Source: Branchiostoma belcheri
Lineage: Eukaryota; Chordata; Leptocardii; Amphioxiformes; Branchiostomatidae
Reading direction: 5' to 3'
NCBI RefSeq assembly: GCF_001625305.1
Contig: NW_017802547.1
Location: forward strand, 494,189-558,188
Length of the DNA stretch: 64,000 nt
Positions within the stretch are counted from its first letter, which is position 1, and each line of letters begins with the position of its first letter. Shown piece after piece: positions 1 to 13,359 of the stretch. The notes beneath the pieces are model-generated. The model had not been told where the DNA came from, searched no databases, and worked only from the letters and a program-made list of their open reading frames with translations. Made by a program: the position numbers and the translations under genes.

Positions 1-3000
1 TATCAGAACTAACAGGATGTCGCCCAACTGATTACCTGCCTGAAGACATCACAGTGTGACGTTTATCTTGCTCGACAGGAGCCCCGCTCCGGGGAACGTA
101 TCCAGAAAGATGCTTATTAATGGAAAATTATCCCGTCCCTCGACAGTTCGCACAGGGACCACCTGTGCCGTTGTTTCTCCTCAAAACTTACAGGAAGAAT
201 TATGGCTCTGAGGAGGACTTGTCTGTGATGCTCCACCCCGCTCAGGCGGTGATGATGATTACACCCACAAGGCATTGCGTTACCTTGATCCCAGATGACA
301 GCTAAAGAGCAGTGATACAGATCTAAACTGCTTGAAGTGTGACATTACTCGCCAAATATCTTCTCACTCTGTTGAAAGGATACCACATAAACAGGACATT
401 TTGTTTGAACTTGATTCATAGTAAATGTTGCATGGGATTAGGTTTCCATTATGTAAGAGATATCTCAATACCACGGCGTCAATCTGGATTTAAAATGATC
501 GGTCGTGGAGACCACCCTAACTCTGACTCAAACAAAAGTACTGAGAAGAGAACACATCTACTGAGTGAATATTTGTGCTTCAGCTTGTGCTTAACCATCT
601 GGACCCTCGGGTGATCATGTTACCTCAATAGCCAACCAGATGAAAGATGTGTTTCAAAATATCTGATTATTGCCTTATATGGGTGTACATGGTAAATTAG
701 CCAATAGCAAAACATTAGAAATACATAGCTACGTACCAAAATGGCTACTTATCGTGCAGTATCTTCAATTCCAAATTTGATAGAAATTTTTAGATGGAAC
801 AGTGGTTCATCAAAATTCAAGTTGTAAGCAAATTGATATGTTCTCTAGATGTATAAACTGAAACAAGGAAATTAAAAAGAACAAGGCAAAAAAACGAACA
901 TAAATACACAACTTCGACAGAATAACTCAATTGTAAGCGTGTAATCTACACCTCAGCTTTTGTTTTTACCGTGGTGTAGAACTTAAAATTTTCCGTAAAT
1001 AAATTCATCAGCATGGTGAATGAATTGAAAAGCAAAGTTCTTGTTTCACAACTTATTTTTTAACAAGAGCCGGCGTTTCGATAACCGTCTACCATCTTTA
1101 TCAGGGCAATTATTTATGACTGGTTCAATGTGTTCTGAAGCTTGGTATTACTGGTTCACTGTGCATGCATTGAAGCCAGGTGTCACTGCCCCAAACTAAA
1201 GTAACTATAACATACATGTAATTAGATATTGTTGCAACATAGTGAGACATGCGATTCCGGATGTCACGTATTGTCATGTACAATATTATTATAGTTAACC
1301 GGCTCCGAACAATCATTCACCATTGCCAAAACAAAGCTGTGATGTACGTAGCTTACACGGTAACAATCGTTGTCCTCCTGTCGAAGTTTTGGATCCATGG
1401 CATCCATTCATCATAAAACTGCTGATCATCACTCGATGACGTGACCTGGGGTCATCTCCATGGAGACCATCGAACAGCCTATGGCTGTGTAGTTGATGGA
1501 TGAAGACATGTCGATCTCCGGTACAACGGTTTGACGTTAGAGATCGATAATCTGAAGACAGTATGAACATCGGTTTTTCCATCATATCCATCAGCCTTGT
1601 TCCTTGAGGAAATATTGACAGGCCTGACGGATCGTTAGACCCACACCCCCGCTTGATGTGTGGTATTGTACTGTGTAAGCCATACTGCTAATAGAGGATT
1701 TAGCTTTTCAACAACAAGTGGTGAGAACTAATCTTTTCCAAGATAAAAGTACGATATAGAAGCGTTTATGTCCTCCATGAGCATTGTCCTATCTACACAC
1801 CCATGAAGATCCTCTTCAATTTAGCACACCGTCAACTTATTTCAAAACTGCCAACTTATATCAAACTTTTGTTTTACATCCTGGCAAAAGAATCATTGAG
1901 ACGTAAGTGAAGCAATGTCTACGCGACCTAAGGTGTTATCATCGATAATTGTGGAGCATGGACTATCTTTGATTGTTGCCACGCACTATAGAGTGTCTGT
2001 TTCGAATCTTTGAACAAGATTTCGTCGGTCTCAGACCTCCATGAAACCGTACTGTCGACGTTTTAGGAGTTGAAGATATTTCATAACCTTCTTGCAAAAT
2101 AACCCATTTGAAATCTCCTTTAGCTTTCCCATTCTTTATCGTTCAAAGGAAACAACTGTCAAGGAAATGATGTAACGAAAAACGCCAGCTGTCACCTGTC
2201 AAGGAGGTCATGTAATGAAAAGTTTGTGGGCTAGTTAGCTACCAGATGTAGAATTGATTAATGACTTTTTTCCACTCTGGGACAATTTAAACCCAACCAT
2301 ATCCATTATACAACCTAACCCAATGGTCCTGCAGAAACACAGACTCACACATATACATTGTTGTGCAGACTTTGACAAAGACACATACATACACACTACG
2401 CAGACATACCAAAATATATATTTTCCATGGATTTAAAACAGCTTCCCAACTGTGTAATCCAAAGATATGTTACATTGTTCACAGTTACTTTGAGCCAAGT
2501 GAAGCTGTTGTTACGAGAAACTAGTAAGCAGTGTAATGTCGTGGATCTAAGTGTGCCCTACTGTATCAACCATGCTCTAATGACCAGCGACAAGTATATG
2601 GACAACCCCGGCTCCTGTATTCCTTCCTTAAGCGCCAGCACTTCAAAACGTCCAATACTATTGATGTTTTATCCCCGACCCGCACCCCGATCGTTTGTAA
2701 CGCAGCGAGAACCCCGGTAAAAAGATATTATCTCAGCCACAAATAGGCCCAGGGGACAAGACCTCTGACTTTACTCTCCGATGAAAGCCTCTATTATGTG
2801 TCAAAAGGGATCAACGGATTGGGAAAGAACGCGAAAGGATTCTTAAGTATACCAAAGAAAAGCAAAATCTTCGGAGAGTTTTTGCTCCCGCTCAGGTGCA
2901 ATTGTAGCCTCTACCAGGCTTCTGGAGACAGCTAGCAAGAGGAGAGAAGATGGAATTGGTCCGTTAGAGAGTACATTTTTGGGGTGCGGAAAAAATGTAC

Positions 3001-5997
3001 TCTCTAGCAGACCAACTCCTCGGCGCGCGCGTTATCTCTCTATTTGACCGATTTCTACTCTTTCCAGCCGTCTCCCGATGCCTGGTAGATGCTAGCCAAC
3101 TGCACTACGGGACATCATCGTTGCCACTGGTTGCTTTTCATACATTTCATTATGCGTTTCATCACGAGTGGTGACATTTATTGACATCTTTATTTACGTT
3201 GTTGAGTTCATGTGGATGATTTTAGATGAACATAACCAATAAAAGTCCCCGATGTCAGGGCAATCTTCCGGAATTTTATACCTAGGTCGTCAATATTCTC
3301 AGAGAAGATTAAGGTTACGTTGGGTCAAACTTTTTGCGCAAATAGTAATCATAATTGACTAAATGAAACGGCGAAACTAGGAGAGTTAAACAGCTATCTG
3401 ATTTACTTTCTACCCTCGGGGGAATTTGGAGTTTATTTGATGTTGAAAATTTAACAAGCAGATAAAATGTACGCCACACTGAATTTGTGGGTGAATAAGC
3501 ATTTTACCCTGTCTTGTACACAACCTTACCAGTTTGTTTCCTTGATTATCTGATCGTTGACAATATGGGGGTGTCAAAATAATATTAACTATAACACGTA
3601 GATGTACCTCGGTCAAGATTCGTTGCAATTTTGAAATTAATGTTTAGGCTTAAAGAAACATTCCGACTCTTAATGCAGTCCACAAAAATAATTACTTGAA
3701 GTAAAAAGTACAGCAAATAATAGGATAAGTTTATTGCAAATTCCTACCCGAAAACTAACTGCAGCTAAAAAAGATAAAAGAACAAAGAAACAGAGTACAA
3801 AATAACTTCAAAATCTACTTAATGAAAGGTACATGTAATTGTCTAAAACTATAGCTACGTCTAAAACTATGTCTGAATGGTTTGACTTCTCTTTTGTAAA
3901 CCATGGAAGACGGAATAATAGTTGGCACAGTTTTGTTCCCACCTACCTACCTCATGCCGCTAACGTTAGCCTGGCCCTTAGAACTGACACCCATGTCACG
4001 GAAATATCAAATAAGCTCTTCCTCTGCGAGACACATGGTTCTTTGTTCCGTAAGGTCTAAGTTCAGCTCATGCAATCTGCGCAATAATCTGCAGATATAA
4101 CAAATGTCGAGCGGGGTGTTGATTAGATCGCAATATGGACCTGACCTTTGAGCTTGCACGCACTCCGCCATTTTGTTTGCCCATATGAGCTGAGAAAACG
4201 TCGTTACTTCTTATAAGACGAACGCGTGAGATTTATGGGCAGGTCCTAGGATTTGAGGAAGGCCGTGCCTTGCGTATTACTTGAAGGCACCCAAAGCGAG
4301 ATTTTTAAAAGTCAATTTTCTGGGGTTTTTTTAAAAATATAGTTAGTTGAATCAGCCCATTCCCATGGTATAGTGACGCAAAATGTGACGCCGCTGAGGG
4401 AAAACTGTTGCTTTTGTAATATATTCTAGGCTGATTCTAGCTATTAATTTGATAGTGCAACTAAAAATTAGCTTGCTTTTGGGGATATTTGAACTGCTTT
4501 AAGTATGCAATGATGACGAAAATCAGACAGATTTTCTCATCTAGAATATTTATTCTACCCTAAACCTGCGTCAAATGCCGTTAAGATACTTTTGTAATGT
4601 TTTGTTGTTAGTAAGGTATGTTGAATTTCTAACAACACAGATATGTAGCGAAAATCTTTTTTCTTATCATACGTTATCTTGCTACGTACAGTACTATTGT
4701 GCAAACAGATTGCGTCGGCCATAGCGTCAGTAGCACAATTGTTTTCATGATTAAATTGTTCCTTTTATATATTTCTTTACTCATCTGTATAAATAAAACG
4801 AAAAATTGCGACCTACGGAATGCAGCATGTTTCATTCCAGCTCTTCTCCATACATGTAAATTATGCAGCAAATTCCAGACCATTCACCAAATATATACAG
4901 AGATTGTACTTAATAACGACTAATTGTGAAACCTGTCTTGACTGAGAAATAACAAGGACACGATTGCAAAGTTGCACGCTTCGTCGTTTGAACTTCGTTA
5001 TCCTGATATAGAGACAGGTACATGTATATAGGCGGTCGAAGTGCACATCTAAAATGGCAACGCTGTTGTTAGAGCTAGTTTACTCTGTATCTGTATCTTA
5101 TTAAAGAGATTGGGTACTTATAACAGAAAAAAAATATGTGCAGACCAATATAATGACTGGCCCAAAACCTGCCGTTGACGTTACATGTAACTGCAATATA
5201 TTGTTGCGATTGGTCAAGAAAAAACTCCAGGAAAGCTTACAGAAATGTCATCAAGTTGCCTCAAAAGTTACCACTGATCTTGGGGACATTTTCAAAGTGA
5301 GTTTGATAACTTGCTATCATAGCGAACATGTCATATAGAGGCGTGGAGTTTATTTAACGGTGTTGCTCAATAGAAATCCAAATGACCACTAAGCTAGATC
5401 GTACGACAGATATATGACAAATCCAAAAGATGTTTAAAATTCATCATAAGAACTTTCGATATGATGATGATAATAAGTTATCATTAGTAAAAGGGAAGGC
5501 TCAATTAAGGCAACTGATATACATATGGCTGGAAATTTGAAGACAGGAAATAAGATAACCTTTTCTGGAAGCTTTCTAGAAGCTTTGACCTAACTCCCTG
5601 TCATGTCAGTGTCACCAACCATCATTGGTGTTTTCTGCGTTGTCGAAACAGGGCGAGGCCCAAAATCTGTAGGAAACCACAGTTATAACATCGATATCCC
5701 ACCCTATAAATGAACACACGCTTTAGAAGTTTCCAAGGACGCATTCACCCCGCTCGATGTGGAAAGTTCCAACAACTTAATTGGTTTGAGACAGTGGTAT
5801 TATACCCGTAGACACCCAATTACAACCGGTGGTATCAATTTCGATTTTGTATAATTGAACTAGGCAAACATCAGTGTCTAGTCCAGCAATCCCTGTCAGC
5901 AACTTTTCTGATAGATTGACCATGACGAGCTATAGCGCAGGTATCACTTATAACATGTATATCATTATTTGCTTGCCATGTAAGGCGATGTTGATTT
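1..5997. other. No gene seen; intergenic or intronic
   Basis: AT-rich sequence with only short, unconvincing frames. The one recognisable item is a retrotransposon-end-like repeat near 1058-1200. An upstream exon of a gene beyond the window cannot be excluded. Confidence 0.5.
1058..1200 (-). repeat. Dispersed repeat resembling a retrotransposon 3' end
   Basis: Shares ordered words with 49957-50070: GCCGGCGTTTCG against GCCGACGTTTCA, then TCAGGG, then GACTGGTTCA, then AGGTGTC. The minus-strand pattern (CTGA, GAAGGTG-like, GAAACGTCGGC) is typical of ends of some non-LTR or Penelope-type elements. The exact family is uncertain. Confidence 0.45.
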
Positions 5998-6342
5998 GAT
6001 TATATGGATGACATCCGCGCGCATGGAATTTCGTCCGTTTCCAAAAAAATAACTGCAAATCATACAAATGAGCGAATATATGTCGTATGTTTAAATAAGG
6101 ACTGGAAAGCGATACTAATGTCATTGAATGCCAAAATCATTGCAGGAAAAGAACAAAATGTGAGGAAATGAACATGTAGACCTCATTATTATTCGCCACA
6201 CCATACACTGTGTTTTTAGTCATTTGTTCAACCTTTATGACCGCATAGATTTCATAATAAAGGAAACTTCTTTTGCCAAACTTTGTTTATTTGCACGCTC
6301 GCGTCAGTTTTGGTTTTCCCAGGGGATGTCATCCATATAATC
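5998..6342. mobile_element. Inverted-repeat element with perfect 19-bp termini
   Basis: GATTATATGGATGACATCC at 5998-6016 is exactly inverted at 6324-6342, giving a 345-bp unit with AT-rich non-coding interior. No flanking target duplication is evident. Confidence 0.6.
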
Positions 6343-7045
6343 ACATCCACATGGCCCAATCTAGCCCTTGGGTTGCCGAACGGTCGGGTGCGAGCTAGTC
6401 TACCAAAGACCCGTTGGAGACATCGGTGGCTGGGCTGATTTTCCAGGCTGCTGGCGCCTGTAAGTGCTCTGTGAGTGGGGATTTAGAAACGCCAATTGTG
6501 TTGATCAATCTTCTGGCACCACTCAACTCAAGGTGATAAGTGTGGCGGGTTTTCTTGTTAACAAGAACAACAGATTGCTAAATTGTCTATTCAGTGTTCA
6601 CTTTCTATCATAAGTAAACTTACTTCATCATTGCTATTGAGATGCATTAGTCAAAGTAAGAAATAAGTTAACTTTATTTACGTTTCCCAACATTTTTTTT
6701 CTGTATTGTCTGGTAAAGGCTGGTCCAAGTGCACAAAAAGTACAGACGTATTACAAGAAAATGAAGAAATGTATAAATTTATAGTTACAATTATACAGTT
6801 CAATGTACACTCGAAATCAATACATTTTTATTCAAATTCAGTTTTGTGATGTGGTACACGGGTCTGTGTAGTAGACTAATTTTAGATATCTTACACAAGA
6901 TTACTACATTTCGATTCATCAAGAACTGTCGCTGTGTTGACCGTTGCCACAGTAGAGTAGGTTCATCTTTCACTTGATAACTTTCCTGTTAAACAATGCT
7001 TGCGGCTAAACATGCTAAGGTTAGGTAGGTCGTTCAGTTCAGAGA

Positions 7046-7190
7046 GGTTATACCGGCTATACAGATGCAGAGGCTGGTGTGGTACGCCGAGAGGTGGTTA
7101 TACCGGCTATACATATACAGATACAGAAGCTGGTGTGTTATGCCGAAGGGCGGTTACACCACCTATACAGATACAGAAAACAAAATGATA
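7046..7190. repeat. Minisatellite, about 50-56-bp unit, three copies
   Basis: Units begin GGTTATACCGGCTATACA at 7046 and 7096, and GGTTACACCACCTATACA at 7152, each with CAGAxGCTGGTGTG and a GCCGA word. The same unit occurs inverted in the GPCR intron at 57280-57390. Confidence 0.8.
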
Positions 7191-7891
7191 ACTTAAGCTG
7201 TCTCGACCAAAGCTAATGATTCTGAGCGTAAGTGTAAAAAAACAACTTATAATACATATCCTTCTTCCGTGGTCATCCAATGATGTGTAATCTACACATA
7301 TAGTTTAGATGTACCACATATAGCAACATTTTGCCTGTATCTTCTGCGACGTTTTTTTTACAGTCCACCGACACTTTCTCATCCAAAAATATGTTTGTTA
7401 AAGCAGAAGGCATCTCCAACGCTCCTGACGTATGGTCACCTTTGCCAGGACGGTATCGCACCTGACATCAACTATATGGCATATTACTGTGTCAGACGCC
7501 GGAGAGCGGAGATGGATTTGAAAGGCCACACGATTCTTATGATGTCCCGTTAATACTGCCAGCCAGATCCTGGAGGTCCACATTGGCCGTACGGTGCAAT
7601 TGGTCAACCGTCGCGTCCGTTATTACCTATCATATCATGGGTCAAAAGCTCTCATTCTTTCGGGAAAAAAATAAAAATCACTCGATTGGCGCCTTCACAA
7701 ATTGCAGTCAAGTGCTGCACAAACGCACGAGGAAAGCCATCGTACGAACTACGTGATTTATACCCTGTCAGGTGATAGTAATTCTCTGTTCAATCACTGT
7801 CTCAGCTGGACGGCAAATAATGATGTTTGCATCTAAATGCGTGATTATTGTCAAGGGTTGCAAACTTTTTGACACCGTTAGACAAAGTTTA

Positions 7892-8304
7892 AGCCCCTGT
7901 CACACATTCACAAATACGGCCTTCCGAACAGTAGCCGAACGACCCCAACCATGATTAGGAGGGGGTCAGCGCAAAGTCGGACGGTGTTTGGCGAAGTCGG
8001 CTGCTATTCGGCTGCGCCAGCCGAATGTTTCAAAATGTTTAAAAGATTCGGGATTTGGTCGGGAGGTTCGATCATAGTTGGCTGGCTGGTGCTTCGCTGA
8101 AAGTTAGCAAAATATCAGCCCACCACTCGGGAGTAAGTTAGCAATGTTCTTAGCATATTCGGGGTTCAAATTTGACTCAAATTTGACTCGATTCGTATCA
8201 AAAGGTAGGCGTGGCCTAAATCTGACCAGAATGCCCTCGAACATCAGGTCGGCTGGAGTTCGGGAACAAATTCGGGGGTATGTCGTTGTTGTGTGACAAA
8301 GGCT
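7892..8304. mobile_element. Harbinger-like MITE with TTA target duplication
   Basis: Termini AGCCCCTGTCACACA (7892) and TGTGTGACAAAGGCT (ending 8304) are inverted repeats with 13 of 15 matches. Both sides are flanked by TTA (7889-7891 and 8305-8307), the TWA target size known for PIF/Harbinger transposons. It is 413 bp and non-coding, so non-autonomous. Related, more decayed copies lie at 25.43 and about 29.96 kb. Confidence 0.75.
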
Positions 8305-8593
8305 TTAGGAACAGTTTGGTCCTGTGCAACTTTTGTATTCTGAGGGCAACACCTATCTCTATGAGAGCGTGAAATAAACGGCCAAACCCATGATTGATTT
8401 AGCTGTCAGAGGGTCGCTATTGTGTACTTAATTGTAGTACAAGTGTTATCTGAAATTAAGAGCTATCTGCCAATTTCTCTGATTGTGACGTATTATACTG
8501 CGATCGATTTTCGAATATTCGGCGCCGTTTGGGAGTCAAGTAACCGAGACCGTTTCGCTTTTATGTGTTCGGTACGGATATGCTGTGGTCACA

Positions 8594-8777
8594 TTTCCAA
8601 ACCGGGACCCGCGCGGCCGGGCAGTCTTATGGAACGAAAAATATGGTATAAAAGACAGAAAAAAGCCCCAAAAGATTAAAAAAATTAACAATGGATCTAT
8701 TTGCCTTACTATTTTTCTGATAAAAACTGTTGATTTTTCGTAACTCCAAACATCTCGGCCGGGCCCCGGTTTGGAAA
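8594..8777. mobile_element. GC-rich-ended inverted-repeat element (MITE-like)
   Basis: TTTCCAAACCGGGACCCG at the left and CGGGCCCCGGTTTGGAAA at the right form inverted termini of a 184-bp AT-rich core. No target duplication is convincing. The overlapping frames on both strands arise from this palindromic layout. Confidence 0.65.
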
Positions 8778-9485
8778 CTGGTGACTCGACATCAGCAGAA
8801 GTAATGCTATAAGGATAATAAGAGAGCTTCTTTAGTTCTGTGTAACACAAGTTAGGTGTCGGCACTGCTTCATATTGATTATATATTTTTAGAATAGCAT
8901 ACTTAAACTTAAATTGAGTATGTGGGCGACAGTTGTCAAATTAGAATGATTATTGGCTTGGTGGCATATTTGGAAGTGCTGTGCATATGCATGCAGTGTT
9001 TTTTCGATTTTCTTTGAAAGAGATATTAACTTAGTTATCGTACACGATACACTACCAATACCCTTCATACACCAAGGGCTCTGTGTTTGTGACTGAGCAG
9101 GACTTGTTAGACTCTTTGATAGATCATCAGCGACGAAGATGAACATGAAATATTGCCAGTGACAGTGATGTTATTAATACATATTTAGATTACCAGTGTA
9201 ATACGTATAAGACGTTTGAAATCATCTTTATCTTTGAAGAACCACTCAGACCAGATCGTGAAAATTCAGCCCTGTTGCCTATCCATGCATGGTGTTCCAA
9301 GTGGTTAAATCAATTAATGCATATTTACACTATTACTACTTTTTGCTTTGCTGAACGAACATATTTACATAGGCTAAGTTACACAGATCCCATTAATATG
9401 ATAAAATATGCGGTGAAGGGCCTGAGACAATTCCTATCACTACTTATCATAAAAGTTGATTTGTGTTGGTATTAATAATACTAAA

Positions 9486-9672
9486 ATGTCGAAATTTATT
9501 CCAACACAAGGATTATACAGAAATCAAAAATTTTCAATGACCACTGTCACCTTCATCAGGATAATTAATGACCAATCACTTCGAACGTAATCTCGCGAGA
9601 GTTACGGTTACAGACCCGTGACTTCGTTCATACTAGACCTCACGGATACGTGACGTTAGCTATTGATCAAAT
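9486..9672. repeat. Dispersed repeat, copy 1
   Basis: Inverted relative to 42183-42345: both carry GAAGTGATTGGTCATT, GATGAAGGTGACAGTGGTC and GTAACTCTxxxGAGATTACG in the same order. The polarity resembles a retrotransposon or SINE end; family uncertain. Confidence 0.6.
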
Positions 9673-10519
9673 GTGCCATGGAGTTTATTGCTACTATTGC
9701 TACTTATTTTAATTACCTTTAAATTTGGTTATGAAATAAATACACGGTCAAAGGTCTCTCGTATATCGTCTACCACAATTTGGCAATGATCCAGATTAAT
9801 AGGAATTTTCGATAACCCACCGGTAACTCATTGAGGCTTCTGGCATATTATTCCGTACATAACCAATTTTACTATTTTTCCGTCAACTCATTCTGGAATT
9901 GTTTGAAAATAGATATCAAATATATTTCACCGACAAAACATATAATAAATATATTTATCCAAGCTGTATAAAACAATATACAACGCGGTGGAAATGAGAC
10001 AAAACACATTCCAAGTGTGACATAACTGCTTTATTTACGAACCATCATATCAACTAAAGGGGTCATGAAAAACGATGAACAACTCCTTAATTCAAACTTT
10101 ATCCAATGGCGATAAATGTTCTCAGCTTGAGAGCTTACGTTTAACACGAGTGCCAAAACATGATAAAAGACCACTTTCTAAAAGTCCTACTCTGATATTA
10201 GCTACACATTTGAGTTGGGTTTCTTATGATACAGTTGGTGGCATCACTCTCTAAGCACAGGTGTTTCCATCACAGGTCATCCTATAGGAGAGGGCAAACT
10301 ATTATTGCAACGGTACTGTCTTGAGGAGATAATATAATCCCATAACACGTTTGGCCTCTCATGTACCCCAAACAGTGCAATCTTCTTCCACTTCAGTTTT
10401 CGCACAGTTCCTCAACATCATCTTGTTGATCATCAACAATCGTATCGTAAATGCCCCACCGTATACCTTGTATTTACCCGTAGACTCTCTAATGAACAGA
10501 CCAATGTGATATGTTAAAT

Positions 10520-11302
10520 CTACCTCTTCTTCTCCGGCTCTAGACATGCCTTGTACTTTAAGATAAGTCCTCCTGTCTTAACGTCCCGTTCCAAGTCTTC
10601 TTTGATGAAGTTGACCTTGTAGGAGACGTCCTGGGGTGCGAAGATGCTGCACGAAGCATGGACGTCGTATTGTGTCTTATCGTCCACTAGAGGAAGCGCG
10701 ACCCCGGCACAGAACAGGTTCATTGGCACGATTGTCACCTTCGATTTGTGTGTGATTCGTGCTTTCGGGAGCGTGCACTTGGGCTGCCCGAAGGCGTCCA
10801 GATCGTTTACACACGTGCATTCTGAGTTGGGAGTTCCCATATTGCAAGTCACATTAATGATGCAGGTTATAACCTGAAACAGCTGAGAACCTTCTTGAAA
10901 GAGCTGAGAGCTCTCCTGCTCCAGGTTCTGTTCATACGCAGACCGTTCGCTGCGCCGGAGTGACAACCGTGACGAGAGGGACGTCATCTTCATCAGGACC
11001 CGGATCTCGGCGTCGGGCTCAGCACGTGTCCTAGAGATAGCGTGTGTCGCTTTGAAAACGTTTTTGCGGTATTCATTCTGTACAATTTTACTGGAACTGT
11101 GGTTAGATATTGCTACGTTGTACCGGTCGTTCCTCTCGAGGAGGAGTTCTTTAGGTCTGCCTGCTGCGCGACTCTCCAAAGCAGCATTGAGGCCAGGAGT
11201 CGGAATGGGTTTGGTCGTTCCCACAGATCTGGACACCACCAGCACAACAACGCAGAGGACCAGGTACTGCATGACGACTGTTATAGGTACCATCTTCATC
11301 AT
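10520..11302 (-). CDS. Secreted cysteine-rich protein, 260 aa, family not recognised
   Basis: Seen: an uninterrupted reading frame from ATG (11302) to TAG (10520). Residues 5-24 form a hydrophobic signal peptide (VPITVVMQYLVLCVVVLVVS), so the product is probably secreted. Residues 25-140 are basic and polar without cysteine and contain a small duplication (SSQLFQ / GSQLFQ, about 131-143). All eight mature cysteines lie in the last 115 residues (C147, C153, C162, C164, C176, C198, C218, C253), a pattern that suggests a disulphide-bonded C-terminal domain behind a pro-region. N67 (NHS) and N150 (NVT) are glycosylation sequons. A TATA-like box at 11513-11519 supports a short 5' UTR and an intronless gene or a large first exon. 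I do not recognise the family; a cytokine or growth-factor-like propeptide plus cysteine domain is only a guess. The overlapping 10359-10547 frame is a shadow. Confidence 0.72.
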   Translation of the reverse strand: MMKMVPITVVMQYLVLCVVVLVVSRSVGTTKPIPTPGLNAALESRAAGRPKELLLERNDRYNVAISNHSSSKIVQNEYRKNVFKATHAISRTRAEPDAEIRVLMKMTSLSSRLSLRRSERSAYEQNLEQESSQLFQEGSQLFQVITCIINVTCNMGTPNSECTCVNDLDAFGQPKCTLPKARITHKSKVTIVPMNLFCAGVALPLVDDKTQYDVHASCSIFAPQDVSYKVNFIKEDLERDVKTGGLILKYKACLEPEKKR

Positions 11303-11520
11303 GGTTAGTCCACTAGTGATGACTAGGTACCTTCCGGTGAAAGCAAGATGGCTCTAGACAAACACTGGAGAGAGAGAGATAATGAAGAGTTTAGCTTGTT
11401 TATTGCGTAGCCTGGTTTATTAAGCAAGCAAGAACATACGAGCACCGACAAACCTCCTGGCAGCCGTGATGGCTGAATTGCGAGGCTTATTTTGACAACA
11501 CATTTGGACAAAATATATAC
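11303..11520 (-). promoter_or_regulatory. Putative promoter and 5' UTR of the secreted-protein gene
   Basis: On the minus strand TATATAT lies at 11519-11513. A start site about 30 bp downstream (near 11490) would give a 5' UTR of roughly 190 bases before the ATG at 11302. The UTR contains a very short upstream ORF near 11439 (Met-Phe-Leu-Leu-Ala-stop). The TATA match is seen; its use is inferred. Confidence 0.4.
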
Positions 11521-13359
11521 AGTGAAGGTATTTCAGTGATTAAGTTATTATATCAATCGCGTCAGAAATAGTTTATATCCTTTCGATCTATTTGTATTAC
11601 TTATCCACATCAACGGGTTACGCCCATCTAATAATATATTCCTACGAAACATAACAGGCAATACCGTTTGTAAGCTCGTTGGTTACAATATTGTTAAAAT
11701 GCAGAGTACACGCCTGTACTACAGAGTTTTCAAAGACATTGTCAGCGAGGCGACGGGGGACAGGCAACATACATAATCATGCCTAACGCTATTTACCCAA
11801 TGGCACACCATACGTCTATGTGATAATCTCTTGATTTAGTTCCCGAGAAGAGCGTGTTTTAAAAGGTTTACCCGTCAACAACCGGGGTTCCAACAGCTGC
11901 TACATAAACATACCCGCCATTCTGGACTCCAAATACCGGCGAAGTCCGGGGTTAGTCTGAGTGGGACATTCATCACATTGATTGCCGTATGTCCTGGGGG
12001 ACTTTTTGCAGGTGTGCAATGGGACATATGACGGTTATATTGAGCAGTTTTTGAATCATGGGGATATCAATAACACCCCCAAGCAACAATGACGATGATA
12101 GCACCGTAGCAAATGTATATCATCTCGAATTATTTGTTGCATTTTGGAGGTACACTGACGTTGAATATCATTACCATCGCTGAGAAGAATCACATGTCAT
12201 CGTTTGAACAAATTTGTAAGCAGCGTGTCGAACTGAAAGTACCACAGTGTGAGCTCGTGGAAAATTCTGTCTGACTACCAGGAAGAGATCTGAGTGTATC
12301 AGCGGGGATGAGGAAACATGATGTTAGAGCACGGAGAGACTGATACGTCTCATGTATTAAACTCTGTTCGTCCTACTTTGGCGTCATGTTGCCTAGGGTG
12401 ACTTATCTGGTGGGTTCGGCATATCATCAGTCATGCTCTGACACGGAAACTCACAGGAGAAAAGAATAACCCAAGTCAGCAATTTCACCAAAAACAAGCT
12501 CGACTGCTGACAGCGAGATCGCAAACTTACGCAAGAAGATAAAGAAAGCTTCTGTAAGATTTGGATTTTGACCGGGGGGTGGGTCAATTTTGGTTATGGT
12601 GTCTCATCCTTGGTGTACAAGATTGCCAGATTGTGAGATTGTTAGTGGGGAAACTGAAAAGACATCCCACGCATTTTCGCTTTATGTCGTGATATCAGAA
12701 TCATACGTCGCATATACAATCGAGGTTTGGATGGAGTATGTGATTTACGTCTTCCGTTTATTTAGATAAGAAGCTTATTTAGCCGTACCTGTAACATCAG
12801 AGCAACTGAAAACATGGTCATATTTGTAGTGTGATCGTGATATGATCGCAACTCTGATGGTGTACTTGGTATAGTCGTGCAAGTGGTGTACAAACATGGT
12901 CTAACTTGCTACAAAAAGGCTGTATTAGATTCTTGTGGGTGGCTGGGTATTTTGCAGAATCTACTTGTACATTCTACGACATCAAAATCCTACTACAACG
13001 CCTACAACGAATGAGACCACGCCATAAGCAGAAGGTTATTGTATAGCTACAATTTAATGCCATTCACCAACTACTGCACTGAAATGGGCTTTCAAGTGGT
13101 TGAACGGTAGATTACATTCTATCCGCTGAAGGTTTAGGGTCATCTGATACTACCTCGTTAAAGAGGAAACGGCCTTCTTGGTTTTACCTCAGCCTGTTTC
13201 GTATTCCTTGACATACTTTGTGCATGGCCAAAAAAGAATACCCTCGAGGGGCGAAGGGAATAAATTGGATTTGCACTAAGCCTCGGTGGCGCGCTCCTCC
13301 ACTTTTAGGTCTTCAATCTTTCGGTAGTATTGGCAATGCCCTCGGGACGAATTCCTATT
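11521..13359. other. No gene seen
   Basis: Non-coding sequence without recognisable repeats, promoter or splice-flanked frames. Confidence 0.5.
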
